64,000 nt of DNA from positions 19,767,182-19,831,181 of the forward strand of contig CM055102.1 of NCBI GenBank assembly GCA_029204225.1, written 5' to 3'. This stretch comes from Diphasiastrum complanatum (Eukaryota; Streptophyta; Lycopodiopsida; Lycopodiales; Lycopodiaceae). The notes below the pieces were generated by a model that saw only the letters and a list, made by a program, of their open reading frames with translations, made no database searches and was not told where the DNA came from. Shown here one piece after another: positions 55,974 to 64,000 of the stretch. A program made the position numbers and the translations under genes. Position 1 is the stretch's first letter. Each line of letters opens with the position of its first letter.

Positions 55974-57785
55974 TCAAACAACAGCAAGCCCTGGTGCATC
56001 AGCAACTAGAACAACATCTGATGTAGAGGAATCAACAAGTGCAACAAGAGCACGAGCCTGATCCGCAAGTGATGGTGTATGATAAAAGACATCAATAGGC
56101 TCCCATGTGGCCTCCTCAATAGGACAACCATCCCACTGGACTAAAAACTGAATCTGCCGACGACGTCGACTATGGTATAGACAAACCTGTAATATAGTAG
56201 TAGGTAAAAATGGAAACAACTCGGGAGCAATAGGAAACTCAGCATCACAAGGAGCGTCATCCTCAATATAGCTATACTTTGCTAAACATAAATGCTGATC
56301 CCAATCCTTCCCAGAAGGAGTAACAAAATGGCGTAAATAATCCTCAAGGATCCTGTTAAGGACCTCAGACTGCCCATCAGAAGTAGAGTGATAAGGAGAA
56401 CCCATAAAAAGCTGTACATCCAAGATACGCATAAGCTCTGTCTAGAATATGGATGTAAACTTACTATCCCGATTAGAAAGGATGAAATCCATGTAGGCAG
56501 AAAATCTCTGATAGGAACAAACGTGCACACTGCTTTGTTGTGATGGTACTGCGAACTGGTATAAAATGTGCCTGTTTCGAGAACCTGTCAACTACCACCG
56601 TACATGAATCGTGACCATGCTGTGTACGGGGAAGGCCAAGGATAAAGTCCATAGATATATCAGTCCACTGGCGATGAGGAATAGGCCAACTCTGGAGCAA
56701 ACCAGCAGACTTAGCATGGGAGTACTTATTACGAAGACAGAAAGGGCAGGTATGAATAAGTACAACAAGCTCAGATCGAGGAGAGGGCCAATAGAAATGG
56801 TCTTTGAGACGAGCATAAGACTTCTGAAAACCAAAGTGACCCCCAACAGGGGAGGAATGAGCATCTGACAACAATTGGGAACGGATACCCTAGGAACTAG
56901 GAATACAAAGAGAATCATAACGATAAAGATGGTTGTCAACAATGGAGTAAACCTGATGAGGACGAGACGAAATAGGTGGGGCAGAATTATAAACATCACG
57001 AAAATCAGAACATGTAAGGTATGTGGTAGGTAGATCATCAAACCATGTAGGAAGAGTAGAAACAAGTGTATTCAACAAAGCTGGAAGACGAGATAATGCA
57101 TTGACAACAATGTTAGCACGACTGGGATGATACAATATAGAAAAATTAAAAGACTGTAAAACTGCAACCCGAGGACCAGGACGCCCTGTCCAAGTAGCAT
57201 AGGCAAGCTGAGCATGGCAAGTAGCAGGAAGTAAATCAGTGGACGGCTCAGAGGATAGGTCAGGCTCATCAGAAATATGAATGTAGATATCGGAATCATC
57301 TGGAGTAGTGCCCTCATGGTAAAAAACAGCAGTAGTAGTAGGGAGAGGCTGACGACAATCACGGGCAAAATGGTCAGGACTCTTACAACGAAAGCAAGGA
57401 CGCTTCTGCTGAAGGTCAGTGAACTCTGCAGACGTATAACGTCGGACAAAAGCAGGTCGAGGAGTCGGAGGACGAGGAGATGAAGGGACAATGGACAGAG
57501 CTGGAACAGAAGGGGCAGGTGTAGGGGTGGACGTAGCGGGAAAAGATGAAGCAGAAGGACGGGGTCGAGAGAAGCGGTAAGGAAGGGTGTCAGAGTACTT
57601 GTGCTGTAAAGTACTGGCAAGAGACATCGCCTCAACAAGTGTGGGAGGACGGAACGAAGAAACATCATAATATAAGGCACTACGAAGCCTAGCAATGTAA
57701 CGAGAAATAAGCTCAGTGGGCTGTAGATCTGCGAAAAGATAAGAAAGCTCCATAAATTGATCTGTATAAGAAGCAAGTTCTCCAG
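55974..57785 (-). pseudogene. G3 gypsy, internally deleted: gag to integrase and chromodomain
   Basis: From 57785 downward: Gag (S-Y-L-F-A-D-L-Q-P-T-E-L), then C-F-R-C-K-S-P-D-H-F-A-R-D-C, then a direct jump near 57180 into the end of RNase H (Y-H-P-S-R-A-N-I-V-V-N-A-L-S). The integrase zinc finger and core follow (H-S-S-P-V-G-G-H-F-G, M-D-F-I-L-G-L-P-R-T-Q, T-S-D-G-Q-S-E-V), then a chromodomain near 56150 (F-L-V-Q-W-D-G, A-T-W-E-P). Protease, RT and most of RNase H are missing. One integrase stop lies near 56880 and frameshifts near 56475. The Gag N-terminus is cut at ~57785. Confidence 0.87.
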
Positions 57786-58090
57786 ATATAGCTAAACAAC
57801 CGCCAATCTTACCGGTAGTTCAAGCAGGTCCATCCTCATCAAGGACCACACCTCTATTCAGAAGGCCCATCAGCGTCGAGGACCAGATCCAGACCTTCTT
57901 AAAGCAACATCTGCATGAGTCCTCGCGTGGTGGATGGGTTCTGAAGTTTAAGACCTCCGAGATAGAGGCCGGCAAAGAGTTGGACAAAATACTTGCATTA
58001 ATGATTCTCTTAGAGTTAACTGAGTTACAGGATTCTCAGTCAGTTGGAACAGAAATGGTTACAGATTGGATGAGATCTGTAGAGATATGA
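57771..58090 (+). other. Unrecognised open frame without ATG start
   Basis: About 105 codons are open on the + strand, ending at TGA 58088-58090, with protein-like text (R-R-P-I-S-V-E-D-Q-I-Q-T-F-L-K-Q-H). No domain is recognised. It begins at the G3 gag breakpoint, so it may be an exposed fragment of another element. Confidence 0.25.
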
Positions 58091-59480
58091 TCATATTTTC
58101 TTTGCGCAAAATTTTAATCCTGTGGATCTACAATGTATTCCTTGGACTGAGGTTTTATGCATGTATAAACTAGTCGTTAAAACATAGGCATATTGATGAG
58201 AATTGTATTAAGACAATCACTTGCTAGGTAAAAGTGAATTCTCAATGAAAATTGTTTATAGACCTAGGTGGAATTAGAATTAAATTGAATGTGGTGTTTT
58301 GGATCCAAACCTATACATTCAAATATTTTCTAAATCCGATACAACTAAATGAGTCAGGAGCGCTACTTCTGAGTTAGTTGTTTGAATCAACAATATGATC
58401 TTAATTATTGATATTGTTGTTGAAGTGTATTGCTTATAAGTCACAACCTTTATGAGTCCAGTATTGGATTCATTTAAAGGTTTATGTGCATAGAATACAC
58501 GAGAACTTTTGGCCTTATCTTTTCCCAATTGGAAAGGATGGTATGCTATCCCGAAAAACTCAGGAGAGTTGGATAGTTGATGGTAGCCAAAATTTAGAGC
58601 TTCACGTAGTGAAGTTTCGATGAATCTTAAGTTATTCTAGATTAGAACTTAAGAGTAAATTCTAGATGTATTCTAGATAGAACCCAAACTTTATGATATT
58701 TTGTACCATGTCTAAAGTAAGGGCGTTTTGAGGATTACAATCCTTTATATAGGCACCGTAATGAGTCGGGAAAGTCTGAAACTTTCCAGGTGGAGAGGAC
58801 CTTTTGGAACAACTCATGTGTCTTATAAGAATTGTGATGTACTTTTATGATAAGGTACAACTTGGGAATCTGGGGAGTTGTGATTGAAAAATCATAACTC
58901 AGACTCTAGGGTGTACCTGATCATTAAGAGAGGGATGTGATCATGGTAAGATTACTCCGGATGGATAAATAGGATAACGGAAATTTGGTAATGACTGGCC
59001 ATCTTACCAAATCGGTTATGTTTATTTGGGTACAATCTACCATGAATGCGTTGGATTCAGCTTAGGTACTTGTTGAGCGTCTGTTTAGGCTTCACGGATT
59101 ACCTAGTGACATCATGAACCTTCGCGATTCGAAGTTCACGAGTCACTTTTGGGTCGGCCGTATTTATTAAAATAGAGACGACTCCAAGCTATTCAGGTCA
59201 TTAAAGGACAAATCAGTTAAGGATTTCCCGGCGGCAATCTCATTGGGACGTGTAGTTGCCCTTGATTGAGTTGCCTATGCTAGGATATCACGTTCTCTTA
59301 ATTAAGTATAGGACAAGAATCCGATGAATTATGATTGACGAATTATAGTTTAGATTCTAGTTATACTTGATCGTTTAAGAGAAGGATTACTTGCGTAATC
59401 CAAAGATCAGATGATATTTGGCATTTATATTTTGATAGCAATCTCCTCGGAGACGAAGTTATCCTTGATGGAGATCGAGT
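58091..59480. other. Spacer, probably LTR or leader sequence, no gene
   Basis: No recognisable frame. It precedes a gypsy integrase fragment and contains repeated-looking phrases such as AATCATAACTCAGACTCTAG versus AATTATAGTTTAGATTCTAG (about 58900 and 59345). Confidence 0.35.
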
Positions 59481-59492
59481 TGTAGTAAGCAT

Positions 59493-59880
59493 TTGGCTAC
59501 CGGTTATAGCCCATTTTTGCTTATGTACAGTTTTGAGCCTAGATCACCTATTTCAAGAAAGACTCGGATGATCAAGTTTCGGAAGGTAGCGGATTTCCTA
59601 CACGATATGTGGGAAATGCTACAGATTGCACGTGAAAATGTCCAGTGTGCCCAGGATAGGGACCGGCATTATGAGAATCTGAAAAGATCACATGCCTTTC
59701 ATATGGTGATTGGGTGTATTTAAGAATCTCGAAGGATTCTAGAATAATGCGTACCGGCAAGCATTATAAATTGTCCCCTAGATATAGAGGACCATATCAG
59801 ATCTTGAAAAAGATCGGATCCTTAGCTTACCAATTGGACCTCCCGGAAGGAAAGGGAAGAGAGACACTACATGATCCTTA
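59493..59880 (+). pseudogene. Gypsy integrase C-terminal fragment
   Basis: The + strand reads T-G-Y-S-P-F-L-L-M-Y-S-F-E-P-R-S-P, the D-R-D-R-H-Y segment, then after a frameshift near 59720 Y-R-G-P-Y-Q-I-L-K-K-I-G-S-L-A-Y. This is the typical end of a plant gypsy integrase, from a family distinct from G1 and G3. No chromodomain is seen after it. Confidence 0.85.
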
Positions 59881-60020
59881 ATCTTCCCTTCTCATTGAGA
59901 AATGATCTTTCCCCTTTAAAGTTCACCTCAAACTCGTAAATACTTTTGTCAAGATATGGAGCTTTATGTCAATCTAATATGTCATCATATCGTTTTCTAA
60001 TGCATATAAGTTGCGCAGTG

Positions 60021-60022
<2 letters not shown>

Positions 60023-60085
<63 letters not shown>
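60023..60085. repeat. (CT)n microsatellite
   Basis: Pure CT tract of about 63 bp. The Ser-Leu ORF across it is an artefact. Confidence 0.95.
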
Positions 60086-60087
<2 letters not shown>

Positions 60088-60099
60088 AGCACTCATAGA

Positions 60100-60285
60100 T
60101 GAGGCAAAATATGGGAAGGAGAGGGTTTACTTTGCTTTGTGGATTTTAGACGGGCTTTTGATTTGGTACCCCATCCAATGCTCATATAGAGGCTCAGGGG
60201 CCTTGGTTTCTTATCGGATATGACGTTATGGAGTGTTTTAGAGGATGACTTGTCTCCACAAGTTAATAGTACTATTGGAGTGAAT
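60100..60285 (+). pseudogene. LINE-type reverse transcriptase fragment
   Basis: After a frameshift, the + strand reads F-V-D-F-R-R-A-F-D-L-V-P-H-P-M-L-I, the hallmark early motif of non-LTR retrotransposon RT (palm motif A with its aspartates), followed by R-L-R-G-L-G. Only about 60 codons remain, with one stop. Confidence 0.7.
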
Positions 60286-60292
60286 TAGGGTT

Positions 60293-60293
<1 letters not shown>

Positions 60294-60336
<43 letters not shown>
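60294..60336. repeat. (CT)n microsatellite
   Basis: Pure CT tract of about 43 bp, 210 bp after the previous one. Confidence 0.95.
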
Positions 60337-60340
<4 letters not shown>

Positions 60341-60349
60341 GCTGAGGCT

Positions 60350-60730
60350 GCTCCTTCGCTGCCCTCCATCTGCTCCAGCGCTGCCCTCCATCTGCTCCAT
60401 CGCTGAGGCTGCTCCATCGCGACAGGTGGGGCAGCGCTGGCTGCCCCATCCTTTGCTCTTCCACCCATCGCTGTCCCAGCTGGGACAGCTCCTCTATCCA
60501 TCGCTATCCCAACTGGGACAGCGAGTTGGGACAGCGATGGAAGAGTTCAAAGGGACTGGGGCTTTTGGACATTTCAAAGATCTCATCTGGGCCCAGTGGA
60601 TTGGCTCTTCACCCATCGCTGTCCCAGCTGGGACAGCTCCTCTATCCATCGCTATCCCAACTGGGACAGCGAGTTGGGACAGCGATGGAAGCCTCTTCAC
60701 CCATCGCTGTCCCAGCTGGGACAGCAAAGA
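60350..60730. repeat. Palindrome-rich tandem array
   Basis: The perfect 20-bp palindrome GCTGTCCCAGCTGGGACAGC occurs at 60470-60489, 60618-60637 and 60706-60725. It sits within ~87-bp units that also hold CCATCGCTATCCCAACT facing AGTTGGGACAGCGATGG. Unit copies start near 60460, 60608 and 60696 (the last truncated). The first 100 bp carry GCTGCTCC/CTCCATC short repeats. ORFs in both strands here are by-products of the repeat. Confidence 0.85.
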
Positions 60731-60849
60731 CTATAACTTTAGAGGGAGGTGGGGTCTTGCCTATCTCAGCTTCTACTCCTCACTTAGATTTCTTGAATCG
60801 GCTGTCGACAACAGACTATACCCCTCTCAAATCCGTTGAAGGCATGTTT

Positions 60850-61440
60850 GCCTATGAAATTAGCTTTCTTCGGCATGAACGGAGCAGCTTGAACAAGAGA
60901 ATGCGCAACTCAAACCTCAAAAGAATGTCTTGGAGGAGACTTCAAACAAAATATCCAGCCTTGAAAAACAAGTGGAAGAAACAAAGACATGGGCAGCACG
61001 TTTCAAAAACGATGGTAAGGCTGAATCTTCAAGCTCGGTTCAACATGCATTTGTGAATTCTACACTCGAAAATGTCTTTTCCGAGCAAGAAAGAAGGGCC
61101 TAAAAAGCCCTTAATATCCGAGTTCGAGGGATTCCCGACGGGGATAAGCCCATTGAGGAGGCAAAAGAGTTGCTTTTAACTTAACTAGCTCGCACACAAC
61201 ACGGATGGCTTTGATACAACTTGGAGAAGTAAGTTTGACACTAATGTCTTGTTTATCAAGTTTCGCTCTATGGACTGCCGCAACGCAGCTTTACGCCTTA
61301 GAGCCAAATTAAAAGGGACCTGTTTTTTTTTGGATGATGACCTTACACACGCAATGGCAAGCCAGGAAACAAATTATTCAAGATGCAAATGCAAGAAATT
61401 AGCGGGTGGTTTTCATTGAAGGCAAGCCAAAATTTTTTGA
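60850..61440 (+). pseudogene. LINE ORF1-like fragment (coiled coil plus RNA-binding-like segment)
   Basis: One frame gives E-Q-L-E-Q-E-N-A-Q-L (coiled coil), then after stops L-N-I-R-V-R-G-I-P-D-G-D-K-P-I near 61110, F-I-K-F-R-S-M-D-C-R-N-A-A near 61255 and F-F-L-D-D-D-L-T. This order recalls L1-type ORF1 proteins (coiled coil, RRM-like, C-terminal domain). The assignment is from memory and moderate. Confidence 0.5.
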
Positions 61441-61499
61441 TAAGATTTCTCAATAGGGATTCGGGGCTCCCGGGAAAAGGAGCTGCCCGAGTTCCCCTA

Positions 61500-61917
61500 A
61501 AGTTATGGACTCGGCTCATTACATTTGCCGCGTCCATTTACATTTACAGTTACTTTACTTTATGCATAAGCAGGCCTTGGGCCCTTTTTTATTCATTAGT
61601 GACATTCAGACTATATGGGTGGCCTTTGGCCTTATTATTCATTATTAGGCCATTTGGACATATTACTGGAGAGTGGGGGCCTTCTTGGAGGGCGCACTAT
61701 TATCCCTCCCAGTTGGGCCCTAGCCACTGGAAGCTTCCTTTTAGGGCTTCCTCTTGGCTATAAGTAGGGAAACTGTGTCATTTGTCATGTAGCTGATGAT
61801 ATTGATCTCTCTCTTTAGCCTCCTTAATCTCTCTCTTTCCTGCTTTCTAGGGTTAAGTCTTGCTTATGTGATGCTTTCATAGCTTAATTCTAGATCAGCT
61901 GTGGCTCTATTCGTAAC
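61500..61917 (+). repeat. G3 5' LTR, + orientation, 5'-truncated
   Basis: The reverse-complement partner lies at 55490-55965. It begins in AAAGTTATGGACTCGG, so the usual outer end is missing, and it ends next to a primer site at 61920. CTCTCTCTTTAGCC-type sequence occurs near its end. Confidence 0.8.
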
Positions 61918-61919
61918 TT

Positions 61920-61931
61920 GGTATCAGAGCA
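61920..61931 (+). other. G3 primer-binding site
   Basis: TGGTATCAGAGC, complementary to the initiator tRNA-Met 3' end, lies directly after the LTR. Confidence 0.85.
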
Positions 61932-62582
61932 CTTTTCTGAGCACAATCTGGAATTTTTTCTTTGCTGCCTTGCCTTGCTCCTCCATCATTGTTCCTACAG
62001 CTCCATTACCGTTTTGACAGCCCTGTTCCATCGCTGCTCCTTCCACTCCTTCCCCCTGTTTTGTCCCCTCGTTTCTTTGCTGCCCAGCGCTCCTCCTCTT
62101 CCTTTCCATCGCTATCCCTGCCTTCCGACCTATCACTTTCGTCTGATATTTTTCCAGTTTGCAGCCATCTTCCACAGTTAGTTCCCTGACTGTCCAGCGC
62201 CCATCCTCATCCAAAAACTAGCCAATTACGACATCATTTGCTATTCCAAACAGCTAAAATTCTTCAACCTATAAATCGCTGCCTCAACACTCCCAACTTG
62301 TCACTTTTGCCTTTTTTTTTCTCCAATTCCAGTCATCTTTTACAGCTTATCAAAAGGCTGTCGCGCGCTCATTCTCCACCACATTTTCAGGAATTCTGAC
62401 TCCGTTTACTCTTTCAAATTCACATTGTATCCCTGGCTGTCCAGCGCATTTTTACAGTTTCTCCATTGTTCGTTGCTGTCTTTTTTTTTTTCAGTTGTGA
62501 TATATTGGTTGTAATAGGCTAATTTGGGGTGACGACAAGAGTCCGCTCCCTCAAGTTTTCGTCTATTCCTTCCACTATCATT
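61932..62582 (+). other. G3 leader
   Basis: CT-rich, non-coding leader between primer site and gag. Predicted ORFs are pyrimidine-run artefacts. Confidence 0.6.
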
Positions 62583-63996
62583 ATGGCACATTCACCTACC
62601 CCGAGTGAGACTACTCAGGAAACCTTATTCGATCAGTTTCGTCGCATGGATGAGACCCTTTTTGGCCTCGTTCTTCGCTTCGATTCAGTTATGACCGGCT
62701 TTGCTACTATGCAGTCACAGATTGATTCTTTACAGCCTCATGGTCCTGGTAAAGCTCCTGTTTTTCCTACATTTGGGACTCCCCCTCCATTTGGATTTCC
62801 ATCTTCTTCTGCTAGTCAGCCTGGTGGTGGACCGTTCATTCCATCTAACCCACCTCCTGGTTTCTTTCCTCGTCCCCCCCTTCCTGATCCACACTTTGCT
62901 CGAGACTTTCGTGATAGGGTACAACTTGCTACCTATTCCGGTTCCTCCGACGGGAACTTATTAGAGAATTGGTTTGCTAAGCTTGACACATATTTTCAGA
63001 TTTACCCCAAGACTGATCCTCAGAAGATCCAGTTGGCTGCTTTACATTTAGATGGACGTGCCGCCACGTGGTGGCGAGTTTATAGAGTTGATTCTGATCG
63101 GGAAGGGCTCCATGTATGGCATACTTTTCGCCGTGACCTCCGCCATGCTATGATTGATCCTCAGTGGCTTGACCGCCAACGTGATACATTCCGTAGTCTC
63201 ACTCAGACTAGTGATCTTGCTTCTTATGCAGATCAGTTTATGGAGCTTTCTTATCTTTTCACAGATCTACAGCCCACTGAGCTTATTTCTCGTTACATTG
63301 CTGGGCTTCGTGGTGCTTTACGTTATGATGTTTCTTCCTTCCGTCCTACCACACTTGTTGAGGCGATGTCTCTTGCCAGTACTTTACAGCATAAGTACTC
63401 TGACACCCTTCCTTCCCGCTTCTCCCAACTCCGTCCTTCTGCTTCATCTTTTCCCGCTACGTTCACCCCTACACCGGCCCCTTCTGTTCCAGCTCTCTCC
63501 CCCTTCGCCTCCTCGTCCTCCGACTCCTCGACCTGCTTTTGTCCGACGTTACACGTCTGCAGAGTTCGCTGATCTTCAGCAGAAGCGTCTATGCTTTCGT
63601 TGTAAGAGTCCTGACCATCTTGCCCGTGATTGCCGCCAGCCTCTCCCTACTACTACTGCTGTTTTTTACCATGAGGGCACTACTCCAGATGATTTCGATA
63701 TCTACATTCATATTTCTGATGAGCCTGACTTATCCTCTGAGCCTTCCCCTGATTTACTTCCTGCTACTTGCCATGCTCAGCTTGCCTATGCTACTTGGAC
63801 AGGGCGTCCTGGTCCTCGCTCCATTTGGTTACGTGTGCGTATTACAGGTCGAGAGTATATTGCTTTAGTTGATACTGGTAGCACTCATTCTTTTATTAGC
63901 AGTTATATCACTAGTCGGATCCGTGCTTCACCTGTTCCTGCTTCCCAGCCTCTCACAGTTGAGGTTGCCAGTTCTCATTCTTTTCCTAGTTCTTAG
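62583..63996 (+). pseudogene. G3 gypsy gag and protease start, running out of the window
   Basis: Gag starts at ATG 62583 (M-A-H-S-P-T-P-S-E-T). It contains the Gag core (N-W-F-A-K-L-D-T-Y-F-Q-I, A-T-W-W-R-V-Y) and a proline-rich linker. The C-F-R-C-K-S-P-D-H-L-A-R-D-C knuckle lies in a different frame: about 5 nt are missing near 63500 relative to the minus-strand copy at 57.5 kb, shifting the frame. The protease core A-L-V-D-T-G-S-T-H-S-F follows at ~63865. The final stop at 63996 may be another mutation. The remainder of the element lies beyond the window. Confidence 0.88.
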
Positions 63997-64000
63997 ATGT

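Noticed and set aside
57072-57776. Leu/Pro-rich minus-strand ORF of 234 aa and its + strand equivalent near 63154-63500
   Set aside because: Shadow of the Gag frame. The Gag/knuckle frame carries the recognisable motifs.
60011-60839. ORFs rich in Ser-Leu and in repeated A-V-P-A-G-T-A type peptides
   Set aside because: They are produced by the CT tract and the palindromic repeat units; both strands and several frames are open, as expected for simple repeats.
61924-62214. Minus-strand ORF in the G3 leader
   Set aside because: Low-complexity antisense of a CT-rich leader with no domain.
1-64000. tRNA or rRNA genes, organellar DNA insertions
   Set aside because: No cloverleaf-like A/B box pairs or recognisable rRNA or plastid gene motifs were seen on reading. 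A tRNA scan could still find something missed.

Overview
The window looks like a gene-poor stretch of a large, transposon-rich seed-plant nuclear genome. A gymnosperm is plausible, but the sequence alone does not settle this. The evidence is layered, decayed Ty1/copia and Ty3/gypsy retrotransposons in both orientations, long CT/GA microsatellites, moderately AT-rich spacer, plant-type introns (GTAAG...AG, about 100 bp) in decayed genes, and one intact intronless plant cation/calcium exchanger (CCX) gene at 29168-31240.

Layout: 1-2471 holds the 3' LTR of a + strand copia element (233-1021) and a - strand copia RT/RNase H remnant. 2472-16914 is a large decayed Ty3/gypsy element (called G1): truncated 5' LTR, tRNA primer site, leader, gag scraps, protease, RT, RNase H, integrase, a second intact RNase H placed after integrase, a coiled-coil 3' ORF, a non-coding tail and a 3.7-kb 3' LTR. 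16915-26240 is a mosaic of copia fragments in both directions, plus two unrecognised ORFs. 26240-29060 is spacer leading into the CCX gene, whose leader carries a chain of overlapping tiny upstream ORFs. 31241-35600 is spacer with decayed, spliced, unrecognised coding sequence.

35632-39030 holds a copia RNase H end and a second gypsy family (G2; gag-protease only). 39145-40331 is a three-exon, still-open - strand gene of unknown function with an N-H-R motif. 40400-40747 is an inverted piece of the G1 LTR. 41105-45115 is a copia pol gene split by a nested, internally deleted copia element with both LTRs and a perfect 5-bp target duplication (41421-44461). 45120-47050 is another copia. 47050-47950 is a hairpin-rich LTR-like stretch.

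48001-48894 is the most unusual item. It is the end of a Pif1-type helicase fused to an endonuclease/exonuclease/phosphatase domain, the C-terminal architecture of Helentron rolling-circle transposons. From memory, its motifs look closer to animal than plant relatives.

49190-53600 shows no recognisable gene. 53600-57785 contains chromodomain gypsy fragments, including a - strand internally deleted element (G3). 59493-61440 holds a gypsy integrase end, CT microsatellites, LINE-like fragments and an array of perfect 20-bp palindromes. 61500-64000 is a second G3 copy on the + strand that runs out of the window.

The CCX protein is probably the only functional host gene. Nearly everything else is retrotransposon-derived, and most reading frames have stops or frameshifts. 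Family calls rest on motifs read by eye. No database search or alignment program was run.
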